Of a stretch of 64,000 nt of DNA, positions 45,987 through 58,093 are shown one piece after another. Source of the DNA: Sorghum bicolor (Eukaryota > Streptophyta > Magnoliopsida > Poales > Poaceae); contig NC_012871.2 in NCBI RefSeq assembly GCF_000003195.3, positions 9,101,997 to 9,165,996 on the forward strand. The letters are read 5' to 3'. The notes under the pieces were generated by a model. That model did no database searches. It was not told the origin of the DNA and saw only the letters and a list, made by a program, of their open reading frames with translations. Positions within the stretch are counted from its first letter, which is position 1. Each line of letters opens with the position of its first letter. Position numbers and translations under genes: made by a program.

Positions 45987-46544
45987 TACTGCGTACATTT
46001 TCCTACACTCTTGGTAGCTCAACAGGAGGTAGAAGGTCAAGTGCATGTGCCGTTTCTTTACCCCAATTTGGACAACTCAGTAGTCTCTTACAGGCTCTAA
46101 TGCACACAATAGCTAATTAGAAGGAAATGCTTAACATACTAGAGCCAACGATACTGATAGATCCTTTATAGCACATAGCGTACGGCAGTACCCTTGGCAA
46201 TGTGTATCAAATGGACTTGTGCTGGGGATCATCGACGTTTACAAAGGGTGGCACACTGAAAGAGACTGTCAATACCAACCCTTAATATAGCTCCAAGGGC
46301 AAAGCAACGGGGGGCCATATCTGAGGACGTTGAAGTGACAGTCGTTGGAGTTTCAATCCCTGCCCATCATCATCAGAACCACCACCGTGCATGATGTACA
46401 ACTGTTCTTCTTCCTCCTCACCGGCGGCCGGGGGGCAACAGAGACTGACACAGGCACACGGGTCCCTGGAACTCCTTCAGGCCTGGCATGATGAAATTGG
46501 AACTCGAATCGGGGTCATAGAGGACAGGACAGCCGGCAATCTTT
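45987..46544 (-). other. Unidentified gene-like fragment, left of the palindromic element
   Basis: About 46270-46540 is GC-rich. On the minus strand it reads peptides such as SSSNFIMPGLKEFQG and, in another frame, EEEEEQLYIMHGGGSDDD. These frames are short and I do not recognise them. A similar gene-like minus-strand frame lies on the far side of the next element (48416-48673), so the element may have inserted in one old gene. Confidence 0.25.
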
Positions 46545-46624
46545 CGGTCCGAACGTTCGGACCGGAGACGCCGTCCGATGATTCCCGCTCAATGATTCCC
46601 GCGCGCGTGTGACGGGTTGCCAGG

Positions 46625-47205
46625 TATGTACGTTATCTTTTTATTTCTTTCCTTTTTTGTTTTTTCTCTCCTTTTCTTTTCTTCTTCTTTTCTTTCTTTT
46701 TATGTTTCTTTTATTTTTCCCTCCCGACCGTTGTTGTTAGTTTTCTTCTCTTTTTTTTTTCTTTTTCTTTTTCTTGCTACATTTTCTTTTCTTTAATTTC
46801 TTTTCATTTTTTCTTTCTTTTTTTCATTTTATATTCCGTTTGGTTCTTTTTTTATCTTTTTTTTTGTGCTTTATTTTTATTTTCCTTTTTTGTTTTATAT
46901 TATTCTTTGTTTTGTATCTTTATCTTTTTTCTTATTTTTATTATTTTCTTTGATGTTCACGTGCTGATGTTCTATTTTTTATTTTTTCTTTTGATTTTGT
47001 TTTTCCTTTTATTTTTTAAATTATGTTTTCTTTTATTCATGTTTTATTTCTTAATCTTTCTTTGTTTCTTTTCTTTAATTTCTCTTCTTTTTTCTTTCTT
47101 TTTTCATTTTATATTCTATTTGGTTCTTTTTCTATTTTTTTGTGCTTTATTTTTATTTTCCTTTTTTGTTTTATATTATTATTTTTTTATACATGTAATG
47201 TTCTA
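46625..47205. repeat. Polypyrimidine (T/TC-rich) low-complexity tract
   Basis: Nearly 600 bases of T-runs broken by C, G or A on the plus strand (ttttcttttctttt-like). A 105-bp block (tttctttaatttc... to ...cctttttttgttttatatta) is roughly duplicated at about 46790-46900 and 47075-47175. Phe-rich open frames here are composition artefacts. Confidence 0.85.
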
Positions 47206-47830
47206 TGACGTATTCCATGATGTTCGCGTCATATACATGTGGTGTTCTATGATATATATTTAGTGATGTTTACGTAATATATATGCGATGTTCTATAATT
47301 TATTTAGTGATGTTCTATTGTGTATTTAGTAATGTTCACATATTACACATGTGATGTTCTATAGTTTATTTTTAGGATGTTTAAAAATTATTCATGCGAT
47401 GTAATATCACATATTACACGTGATATATATGATGTTCTGTGTGTTTCTATGATGTTTATTTATTATACACCTAATGTTCTGTGATATTTTTTATGTTCAC
47501 GTAGTATATATGTGATGTTCTATATTTTTTTTGATGATGTTGCGTAGTACAAATGTGATGTTCATGTAAGTATACACCGATGTTCTGTGATGCATTCTGT
47601 GGTATTCACATAATATACATATGATGTTTATGATGCTTTTTTATGATATTCACATGTGATATTCTATAATACATTTTGTGATGTTTACGTAGTATATATG
47701 TGATGTTCGCGTAGTATACCTGTGATGTTCTATAACGAATTTAGTGATGTTCTATGGTGTATTTAGTGATGTTCACTGTGTATACTTGTGATGTTCTATA
47801 TTATATTTTAGGGTATTTGAAAAGTATTCA
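47206..47830. repeat. Degenerate TGATGTTC minisatellite
   Basis: The unit (g)tgatgttct(a)tg... alternating with tgatgttcacgtagtatacatg recurs about twenty times at irregular 20-45-base spacing. It directly follows the pyrimidine tract. Confidence 0.8.
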
Positions 47831-48415
47831 TATAATATTTTTTTAAAAAAATTCTCTATTACTTGTTTTATTTGTTCCTTATGCTTTACTCTAGATTTTA
47901 TTATTCATATTAACATTATGTATTCATTTATTTATTTATTTTTCTATTATAATATCAATATTATGAACCTAAAACTAGAATGTCGTTCTTTTAAACTGGG
48001 AACATTAGTTTTATGAAGACGGAACATTGTCGTGTAAACCTATACAACTTAATAAAAGAAAAATATTCGTTAATAAAAATTTATTTAAATATATTCATGT
48101 GGGATCTAGTTTTGAAGGATTTATTATAAAAAACTCGATGGTGTAATTGGATTTCAATTTGAATATTTCGTTTACGAGTTATGACTGTTTTAAATTTGCT
48201 AAAAAGTTATTTGCATGGATGGGTGAGTAGGCCCTACAAGATGCGGACAACTCAGTTCGTGCGCGCGTGTTCTACAGCTCTGGGTGCTAGTGGCGGGATT
48301 TCTGGGCGGGAAAAATAGACGGGAAGAGTATCGGCGGAAAATTGTGGTCCGATGATCGGACCCTAGCAGCCCCCCAGGACAGCGGGGTGCCCACCTTGTT
48401 CATGCAGAGGATATC

Positions 48416-48673
48416 CTACCCTCCTCCTCCTTGCAGCGAGAGCCCGGCCAGAAGTGAGAAGTGATCCACATTGGAGCTGCTCCACGTAGTCATGGCGGAT
48501 GGCAGCTCTTTCAGCCTGTCCAGCATCGGCTGCCCCTCATCACCATCACGTATGCATTTTGGTACAGAGGCAAAGAGAAGCACAGAGGTCGAACTTGCTG
48601 CTAAGGTGGACTTACATTTCTCATCCATCCAACTCGAGGATTTCAGATCCTGTAAATATCTAAAAAAAAACAC
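48416..48673 (-). other. Unidentified minus-strand coding-like fragment
   Basis: The frame reads YLQDLKSSSWMDEKCKSTL, later MLDRLKELPSAMTTWSSS, and ends LAGLSLQGGGG before a stop. A plausible acceptor (ag before ATATTTACAG) and donor (GAGG|GTAGGA) flank it, so it may be an internal exon. I do not recognise the family. It lies between the palindromic element and the 3' end of the eRF3 gene. Confidence 0.3.
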
Positions 48674-49492
48674 AGAGCCCTGGTGATTCCTGATATTAGT
48701 GTTGTAGATAGACAGTCCACGAAAGATAAAATTGGACTACTTTTCCTGGTTTGCATCTTATGATAGATGAAGTAAAAAATCCAGAAGCTAATCAAGTGTG
48801 GAAATCAAATCAACCGTTCATGGTTTAGAAAAGGTAATATGATATGTACAATGTATATGAGGAAATGCCACATCTCTGTTAAACTCCAACCGAACTTTTG
48901 CACAAAAAAAATTGTGTCCATCCAAAACACAAAAGTTCATGGCAATACTTTGCGGGACAAAGGGAGTTAATGACCTTCCCTCAAAAGTTCGAGTCTTCAG
49001 CTATCTACAGCTAACCCTATAGCCAGGTTTAAAGGTCTTCGAGTCGCGTATGCACATCATGACAGTTGGAACTTTCGACGCTGCACATCCGAGTAATGCA
49101 GCCTGCCCACTTGTTGCCATCTAATACTTAACTTCACACAAAACTGGATAGCTACAGCATTGTACGCAAAGATACCACCACAATTTGGCACAGTAGATTA
49201 AGGTTGGTACACTAATCCATACTGATTTTACAACCTCACATGTATAATCTAAACACTGACTTGCTAGCCTAAACCATGAAGGCAACCATTCTCAAGCTGA
49301 GCTGAAAAAAAAAAAATCTATGCTCAACAACTAATCTCACTTATACCAAAAAAAAAGTATCACAAGAGAACACACTGCTTCATGGTTATCCTGTCAAGAA
49401 AGGTGATTTCTCATATGTGAAACTCTTCATCAGAAAAGATAATTCAATGTAATTTGTTCTCTGCTTACCATCCTGTTCAAATTGGCTTAAGC
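48674..49492. other. 3' flank of the eRF3 gene
   Basis: AT-rich sequence downstream of the minus-strand stop codon at 49493-49495. It probably includes the 3' untranslated region. No other feature is supported. Confidence 0.4.
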
Positions 49493-49733
49493 TCAGAATG
49501 TTGGGCTGCCAGCAGGCAGAACATCAACAACTTTGCCTACAGCTACCGTCTTTCCTGTAACCATAACAAGGTAGGAACGAGACGATAAGTTACTTCACAC
49601 AAGAAAAAGTGACCTCGACAAACATTTAAACAGATAGGAAGGGCATCATAATTCTTATCCTTACTATGTTTAATTACATAAGTATAGAATCAAGAAGTAA
49701 AATAAATGGAATTTCAGATGACCACAAAAAATA

Positions 49734-49884
49734 CTACCTCCATTCCAATTATAAAATGTCTTAGCTTTCTAGATATGTAGCTTTTGCTATGCACTTAGAT
49801 ATACATTATATCTAGATACATAGTAAAAACAACTGTATTTAAAAAAAAGAGCCAAAACATCTTAATAATTTTGAACGGAGGGAG
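49734..49884. mobile_element. Stowaway MITE in eRF3 intron 15
   Basis: The 151-bp element runs ctacctccattccaattata to gaacggagggag, flanked by TA. The inner arms pair (aatgtcttagcttt / caaaacatctt). Confidence 0.85.
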
Positions 49885-50875
49885 TAACAACTAACAAACA
49901 AAAGGGAAACATAGGATCTCATATGTTACATCATAGATGATCTTCTCTACATGAACATGGAATGAAAATATACTTCCAAGCATGAAGCTTTACCTTCAGT
50001 TCTAAGTGTAAACCTTCCAAGCTGAGGGAAATCAGAGAACTTCTCTACGCATATCAAGTTATTCGCCTAAATATGAAAACACATTACAGTCAGCAGAGCC
50101 TGAAATTAACAGTCAGAACTCATAACAGGAAAGCTTTTTAGATGATCTATGAGAATACCTGAATGCGGCAGATAACAATTGCGCCATTCTTCACAAAAAG
50201 AGGCTTCCTCTTCGGCTTTTTCTTCTTTGGATCTGCTTCTTTCTTTTTCTTCATGTCAATTTCTTCTATGAGCTCAACAATCTCACTCTCTTCGACAACA
50301 GAGTGGATATGCAACACACCTTTGTAGCCAGCAGTGAAAATAGCCTAGCGCATTCACAAACCATAATGGGAAATAGTGTTCTGTTCAATCATCATTGGCA
50401 GAAGAAAAAAAAAAGATATATAATATCCTCGACCTTAGCAAGGTATGGTGAAAAACAGTTCCGTAAGGGCTACAGACCTAATCTAAGTCAAATTTCACAT
50501 ATCATATTTTGTTTCAAAGTTTAAACATTTTTTAAATTGCTGCAAGATTACAAGTGGACTCTAGTTCTTTTGTAATATTATTCAAGAAGCATGGTTACTC
50601 ACATTGTCAAGCAACTCTAGAATCTGTAACTGAGCGATGAATTCACTAACGGCACCAACAGGATTTGCTGCATTGATAGAAACCATTAAATGAAAACATG
50701 GCAACAAGGTATAAAATGATATGAAGTAAAATAACTCGTACATATTTGTAATTTCACAGGTTGTACATAATGCATGAAGCATCACAACATTCCTGAACAA
50801 TTGCACATATAACAGAAAAGAAAAGGCCCTCGAACGAATACTAAATTCTTGCCCAGCACAGCCAACAAGACATTA

Positions 50876-51018
50876 CTCCCTCTATCCCAAGTAGATTGCT
50901 TTGGCTTTTCTAGGTACATAGCTCTTACTATACACCGTCATATACACAATGTCAAAATACACAGTAAAAACTATGTATCTAGAAAACCAAAACAACCTAT
51001 ATTTTGGAATGGAGGGAA
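50876..51018. mobile_element. Stowaway MITE in eRF3 intron 12
   Basis: The 143-bp element runs ctccctctatcccaagtag to ttggaatggagggaa, flanked by TA. It is closely similar in design to the one at 49734 (shared atgtatctagaaa-type arms). Confidence 0.88.
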
Positions 51019-54000
51019 TAGTTTAGAAGAACACAGAACTCATCCTGTGCTGCCAGTTGACTAGTTCATTAGTGATATTAATAATTTAATATCATACTAC
51101 AACCCATTCTCGCCCTTCAGTTCAGATTGGTAATGGACTCATGATGCACCATCTAGGATGGAGTGATTCCTCAAACCAAACACCCTATTAATGCCTACAC
51201 ATGTCTAGTCAGAGAATGTTACCATACTATTTTGTCCTGAATATAAACTTACCAACACTTGAAAGTACAAAACACAGCCATTACATCCTCCTCTTCAACT
51301 CCGGACAATTTGACACAAACATTCTCAGCAGGTCCAGCACGGCGTACTTTGCTCTCATCCAACTTCAAACCAATGACTTTCACATGGGACTGTTACAACA
51401 AGAGTATTGTAAAACTGAATTGGCTCAAGGAGATAAGTGCCAAGTATATTACAGTAGAAGGAATAGGAAAAAATATCTTGTTCGGCATAACCAACAAACT
51501 GTCACCCTCTCTGATAGTGCCAGACTCTATTTTGCCCATTACAACAGGGCCCATATCCTTATATTTATCAATAATCGGCATCCTGCATTATTATAAATAA
51601 ATAAAAAGATGATACATTTAGCACACGATCAAGATAAGTAGTTTTCAACATGAGATTACACAACCAAAATACGCAAAGATGTTGCATTAATTGTTCATGA
51701 AAAGGACCATCCAAATTGCAACATTTACATAAAGCCACAAAAAATGATCACATGACTAATACGAAACTGTTTTTAGGCAACTAATGTGAAAATATATCAA
51801 TAGATTTGTCATGAAAAGTGGTTTCACAGCAAATACATTCAAATAATTACCAAATTACATATTAGACATTGTATGTCCAAAGCATTATATACTTCCTGAG
51901 TGCAGTATATGAAGTAAAAGATAACAAAAACTATCTAACCTTACTGGACCTTTGGGGTCGCGTAAAGGGACTTCAATACGGTCCAGAACTTCAAAAAGAC
52001 AAGGGCCATCCCACCAACTACAAATGCTTTTATCCATCCTGGTCTTCATATTGGTTCCCACAAGACCAGATATTGGCAAGAATTGCACATCTGACAACAA
52101 AGACAATGACAGTTAGTCAAAAGGATCATATATTGATGATGATGATATAATGGAACAAAGCATAATGAAGCTGCTATGGCCTCTGATTGTGAGTTTAGCA
52201 AAGCTAACAGTGCAATTAGCTCTAGTTATTGAAACATGAGGCAAAGAGGCATCAGTTGAAGAAATTTCATCAATACTGAAGGCACAATTTGAAAGCATGA
52301 AAACTAGAACTTCAGTCAGTAGAAATAAAGAGCAATAATGAATCTCAAGCTTGAAAAGAAGTGCTCACAGTAATGCATACTTTTAGGCAAAAAAAAGATG
52401 GAATAATACCTACCTTTCTTAACATTGTACCCTGAAGATTTAAGGAATGGAACCATTTTAGCTTCGATCTCATCATACCTGAAAAAGATAACAAATTTGA
52501 TTATTTTCCTCCAGTTGTACAAGTTACACCATAAAAAGGATAAGTGGATGTTTATCAGGTATACCTTTCCTTAGACCATTTAACAGTAGGTTCGTCCATC
52601 TTATTTATTACAACTACCAGCTTAGCAACACCCAAAGTTTTTGCAAGTCGTACATGTTCACGGGTCTGTCCTCCTCTTTCATAACCTGTTTCGAATTCAC
52701 CTTTTCGAGCAGATATGACCTAAAAAAGCAAATTATGTAAACAAAACTAATGGCTAAGTTAGAAAGTTCAACAAAAAATGACTTGGTCCTACCAGAACAC
52801 CAATGTCAGCTTGAGATGCACCAGCTATCATGTTTGGAACATAGCTTTTGTGACCCTGCAAAACCAAATCATTTGATTAAACAAGCACCATATAGGAAAC
52901 AAGCATTAAGTTCAATCAATCAACAATTCCTGTAAACAATGCATGGAAAAGTATCAAGAGATAGTGGCCATAAATCAAGGATTCAACAGTGTATATGCAA
53001 CAGCATAGGTGTACAAGATATATTTCCTGAACACAGTAAAAGGTGGCAGGTACAATAAACATGTTGAGCGCTTGCATGTCTACCCAACAAGTGAGATAGA
53101 AATATGGAATGAATTAGCAGTGCTGCCAAATTAATGAATTATTAAAAATTAATTGCTCGGACTGCTGACAGAATCTGTACTAATCAATGGCATTAATCTG
53201 GAAAAAAGTTAGGAGATAACATAACAAACTTTGAAAGTACACCAAAATTACAAGGCCTCATGGTGTATATGTGAAATTATTTGTCTTGTAAATATGCTAG
53301 GTTAGCAGAGCCTCTTGTCAGAGAGGCAAGCACACGCACACCCATGCTTGTACTAGTAGGTCATTCCCTAAAGATTTGGATCTCCCCTTTCTTAAGACTG
53401 TCCAAGGGGACATCTCCCCTGAGTTCCTGTGGTTAAATTTTTTAAAATTATTTTGTTTCTCAAAAGTACATTAGTATATTACTTAAAACATGGTAGTCCA
53501 CAACATGGTCTCCCTGGAATGGTTACACAGGTTTCCTGTGCTAACACATGACAGAAGTCAATCATACTTTAACAACAGATGCCTTTATGTCTACAGTCCT
53601 GAAGGCAAAATTATAGAAGAGAAACAACAAAATATTGACCTTACAAACCAACTATATATTTTTCCAGTTGCTCCAGTCATTAACCCCAATCAGCCAAATG
53701 GATTCAGTAGCAACATTAGAATTATAATAGGTCCAGTCAACAGGAAGTAACTTGTGACCAAACAGATGAGAATAGAGTGCATACAAAGACATAAGATAAA
53801 ATAATAAACTACAATTTTAGTACATGGAGCGCAGACTTGCATTAGTTACATATATGTAACATAGTGAGAACAAATACCGGTGCATCCAAGATAGTGAATC
53901 TTGTGTGTTCTCTGTCTCAAAGTGGGCTCTACCAACTTGAACAGTCTTTCCCTGAACACATGAAAAGAATATGCAAAAGAATCACAAGCATGATAAAAAC

Positions 54001-54338
54001 AACAAAGAGAACCAATAGGCAAGAGATTTTATCTACGTTCGGACTATAATTTTGAAAAATGCATCAGATTACGCCAATCGAATTAGATAAATCACAGTAA
54101 AACAAATGTCCTTCAACAAAGGGCAGTAGGGCACGCTTCAGTACCAAAGGAAAGTAAAGATTTAACACAATAAAAACGAATCAGACCCAAAACCAAATTG
54201 AAAAAACGATGCCTTAACCCTTTCTTCCTCATTTGTGTCCATGATGTAAGCCATGTACCTGCAAGTATTTAGATTAGAAATTAAAATCAGTAACAGTGTA
54301 CTGGATGGAAGAGAGAAAATTTTGCAACAGAGAAATAA

Positions 54339-55036
54339 GAGCATCCGGATTGTTTATGACCCCCAAGGGCCTTAAGGTAAGGCCCATGTTTTCTTTAAGT
54401 TTATAAGGCTAGCACCCACTTGGCCGCTTTAAGGTGGGCCCCACTTCAAAATCTATATCCATACCTAACATTAAAGAGCAAAAAATTGTCTCCCCCAAAT
54501 TTTCATGCTTCAATCTCTTCTGAGTCCGTCTGTCCCTCAACTCCCTCAAGTATAAGAGTCATGTCCAGTTTTACTAAGAGTAGTAGTACGCAATGAATTA
54601 GAAATAAGAGTCCTAATTGGTTTATCCGTGACCTGAACTCACAATCCGTGACCCGAGCGCACATCCAATCATGGTACATCCAATTCCAAGATGTATTGGA
54701 AACCTGTAAGTTCTGTTGCAATGCAAGCATGTCTGCTTGCCACCACCACCCATCCCTCCATTCCCACGACCGTAGGTCAAGCTCCTGACCACCACCGACC
54801 CGGATCTACAACTCCCACACGCTGCTGCAACTTGCGAGTTGCCTCCGGCGTGAAGTAGTTTGTTGGTGAAGACGTTGCCGTGGCGGCAACAGTGTCATAA
54901 AATCAATTTTTTGGTCCTTTGGGTCAGGTATCAAGGTTGAGGCCAGTCAAGTTTTTCTGCTTATAAGGACCTCCTTTGAGGTCAAGCCGGCCTTAATTCG
55001 CTTAAGGCCCAGTTATTCCCCATGCTACGGCTGCCC
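54339..55036. mobile_element. PIF/Harbinger (Tourist-like) element in eRF3 intron 4
   Basis: The 698-bp element has ends gagcatccggattg and, inverted, gggcagccgtagcat, then a shared gggccttaag further in. It is flanked by TAA on both sides (54336-54338, 55037-55039). No transposase frame. Confidence 0.8.
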
Positions 55037-55287
55037 TAAGTGACATAGTTAGAATTCTTTGGCATAATGCTTCCCAAGTATCTATCATACAGGAACTGAT
55101 GTAATTATCTGTAATAAAATAAAAAATGATGCACTTATTCAGTCAAAAGAATCATTAGGGAATTCGTTTCAGGCTTCTCAGTATGTCAATAAATGTGCAA
55201 ATGGAATTATGCAACACTTCAAATGTAGAAAGGGAAAATTCCTGTCTATGCTATGGGCCTCGCTGCTGTATGCTGGGACATCTGGAG

Positions 55288-56061
55288 CAATGTTTTCTGA
55301 TCGGCTTATTGTTTCTAATCGGTCTGGAACCGATCAGGACGATCAGGACGATTAATCGACTCCTGATCGGTCTAATCGTCTATATAATCGTAAAGCATAA
55401 AGCAGGACTATATAAATATATATCATATATATATGGTGTATATACCATATACTATATATTTATATAGTACACATCAAGCATCAAGACTATATTTCTAGTT
55501 AGTTGGCTACTTACCTGTGAGATTTGACTCTATATATTTATATATGGACATCAAGCATCAAGGTCAAGGGGGAGGAAGAAGCAGGCAGCAGGGAAGAGTG
55601 AGGAGGAAGCAAGCAGTAGCGGGCTACTTGGATTGGAGCTGGAATGGGGAGGAAGAAGCAGGCAACAGGGAAGAGGGAGGAGGAAGCAGCAGGCAGCAGG
55701 GAAGAGGGAGGAGGAAGCAGCAAGCAAGCAGCAAGCAGCACGAGCAGGAGCAGCAGCTCAGTAGCTGACGGCTGGAGTGGAAGTGAGGACTGAGAAGAGA
55801 GTGGGTTTGAAGTTATAAGGGAAATCCTAATGGGCCTGACCCAATTAAATATATCCTAGGCCAAAAGCAGACCATCTGCCAGTCAAACTCTGATCGGTCA
55901 GGAGGCCTGATCGGACGATTAATCGTGATTAATCGACGATTAGTCGGACGATCAGGTTTCTGATCGCTCTAATCGAATCGAGGCCCTAATCGAGTGCTAT
56001 AGACCGATAAGGACGATTAATCGTGATTAATCGCGATTAATCGGACGATCAGAAAACACTG
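55288..56061. mobile_element. Non-autonomous hAT transposon in eRF3 intron 4
   Basis: The 774-bp element has terminal repeats CAATGTTTTCTGATCG and the inverse of CAGTGTTTTCTGATCG, with an exact 8-bp target duplication atctggag (55280-55287, 56062-56069). Subterminal regions are dense in gattaatcg and gatcgg motifs in both orientations. The centre is a purine-rich agcaggcagcaggga repeat (about 55570-55760). No transposase. Confidence 0.92.
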
Positions 56062-56560
56062 ATCTGGAGGATTAGGAGGTTTGTTTTGATAACGAGAGGG
56101 TCAAATTTCCTACTGAAATTATCTGTATGATGTGTTCTTTTATTATTACATATTGGGCAGGGGTCCAGAAGTCTGAGCTGGAGACACAGATTCTTCAAGG
56201 TGCTAAGACCATCAAGGCGATTGCATAAAGAAACTAGAGTGTCATGTGTGAAATCGTGTGTGAAATTGTATTACCAGCCGACCTGAAAACCTTGACTCAT
56301 AAACCAAAAACTCTCTAGTTTCCTATGCTCTCAGTTTACCATAACTACACAGTATTACTATGTTTCCCTTGTCTAACAATTGTAGATATTCAAAGCATAT
56401 CTCATCAGCATATGCACTTGTATTGAATTTTTTCATTCATTCAAAGGAAGTGTTTGTCCCCAGTAGACAGCAATTGTCAAATAATCTTTACCTTCTCCTT
56501 TATAAGTCAAATAGGGATTGTTTTCCCTGCTATATAAAAAAGTAAATAGCCACACTTATA

Positions 56561-58093
56561 TTTTTTTTAAGGTCACCGGGGGGAGGCGTTCCCCACCTGA
56601 ATTTTTTTATATATAGTGGCCCAAAACGACCGGATAAAGTTATACATTTGTTTACAACGGCACACGCCCAAGCACAAGGGTGAAAAGTGCCAGCAACCAA
56701 AGGAGAGAAGAAGAGCAAGAACAACAACCGCACTACCACAAACACCAAGACACATGAACTCATTGACGATGCCTCCAGGGAGGTGAACGACGTTGCAACG
56801 TAGTCATCATCAGCCAAGCATGAAGAGGAGCTCCACATGGGCATTGGCAGGGTTTTCGCCCAAGTCATGTGCCAGAGGTGTTCAGCGGGTCGAAACAAGG
56901 AGACTGCAGCCAAAGCTGAGGTTCTTCAATGACGCCTTTAGGAAGGAGATCTCGTCACTGGCCCAGAAACATCTGAGCTGAGCTTTCGCCCAGAACCATT
57001 GCAAGTACTCCCCGTTAACACGCCCAAAATGGCGGTGATACCTACACAGGCAAGCAATGACACGTGGACGAGGGGGGGGGGGGGAAGGCCGGTTGCCGCC
57101 ACACCGCGCGGAGCCAAAGCCGGACTCGCCTGCGACAGTAGTAGGCACGCACCGGCAACATCCACACCTAGATGGACGGGGGCCGGAGTGCTTGCCAGCC
57201 GCCGCCACACCTCGCGGAGCCGTTACCGGACTCGCCCACGAAAGTGGGAGGCGTGCACCGGCAAGTTACGCCGAGACGGGGGCTAGGGAGCTTGCCAGCC
57301 GCCGCCACACCTCACGGAGCCGTTACCGGACTCGCCCGCGATAGTGGGAGGCGCGCACCGGCAAGACATCATGCTGAGACAAAGAGGGTCGTTGTTCGCC
57401 GCCACACTGCGCGGAGCTGTTGCCGGACTCACCCGCAATAGTGGGAGGCGCGCACCGGCCACTCCAGCCGCCATGGCCAGCCATATGCCCGGTCCCAGTC
57501 TGCCACGGCTGCTGGCCAGGACCGCACGATGGACCAGCCGCGACCCCCGGCCCTGGACCGAGGTGGGAGTCGGAGAGGGGGCACACCCGGTTGCAGGAGC
57601 AGCGGATCTGAGCCGGGATTGCCGGATCCGGTCGCCTACCGCCAGAGACGAAGGGGAGGAAGAGCGGTTGTTGTAGATGTCGTTGTCACGCTGGTGGTGG
57701 AGCACTGGATCAGCTCCCGTTGGAGCCACATCCGCCCCCTGGGCCGGAGGTGTCGGAGGGGAATCGGAGCTGGCGGGGAAGGCTGAGACGCACAGGGCGG
57801 AGAAGCCACGTCGTCGCACGCCGTCCGTCGAGACCCAGCGCGAGAGGACGACGCCCGGAGCAGCGGCGCCACCAGGACCGACGAGGTTCATCCCCGCACG
57901 GAGGAGCTCGCAGAGTTTCTAGAGAGTTCCTCACCGCTGCCATCCTAGAGGGCCGCGCGGGCCTCCCGGCGGTCCTCTCCGGCAGCGGTGAGGGGAGGGA
58001 AGACGAGGTGGAGGTGAGGAGGCGGCGGCTAGGGTTTGCCGCCGCCGAGTCGCCTGTGTGGGGCGACAGGGCGATGGGAATGCCTGGGTCCTC
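56561..58093 (-). mobile_element. LINE-type retroinsertion in eRF3 intron 4
   Basis: The insert is flanked by a perfect 15-bp direct repeat atagccacacttata (56546-56560, 58094-58108). A T-run (A-tail on the minus strand) lies at its left edge, as expected for target-primed retrotransposition on the minus strand. It is 1533 bp and GC-rich, opens at its 5' end with cggcggcaaaccctagccgc, and encodes no reverse transcriptase. It may be an internally deleted LINE, a non-autonomous relative or a retrocopied transcript. Confidence 0.8.
57095..57490. repeat. About 100-bp tandem repeat, four units, inside the retroinsertion
   Basis: Units begin near 57095, 57198, 57298 and 57398. Each contains gccgccacac(c/t), cggagc, gccggactc-like and gtgggaggcgcgcaccggc strings. 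Divergence between units is moderate. Open frames on both strands here follow the repeat. Confidence 0.75.

Larger units (their letters stand above)
46545..48366. mobile_element. Candidate element with palindromic ends and low-complexity interior
   Basis: The left edge is a perfect palindrome, CGGTCCGAACGTTCGGACCG (46545-46564). The right edge is GGTCCGATGATCGGACC (48346-48362), followed at once by CTAG. Both edges share the wording GGTCCGA...TCGGACC and are followed inward by TTCCCGC-type motifs. The interior is a T-rich tract and a TGATGTTC-type repeat array. No open frame encodes a transposase. No clear target duplication was found. It could be a MULE-like TIR element or a Helitron-like one (hairpin plus CTAG). 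Confidence 0.45.

Noticed and set aside
46907..47263. 118-aa Phe-rich plus-strand open frame resembling a membrane protein
   Set aside because: It is entirely a product of the T-rich low-complexity tract; no start context, no conserved motif and no coding signal.
48416..48673. Leucine-rich-repeat end of a disease-resistance gene
   Set aside because: A short LDRLKELPS string looked LRR-like, but there is no repeat periodicity and no NB-ARC motif nearby.
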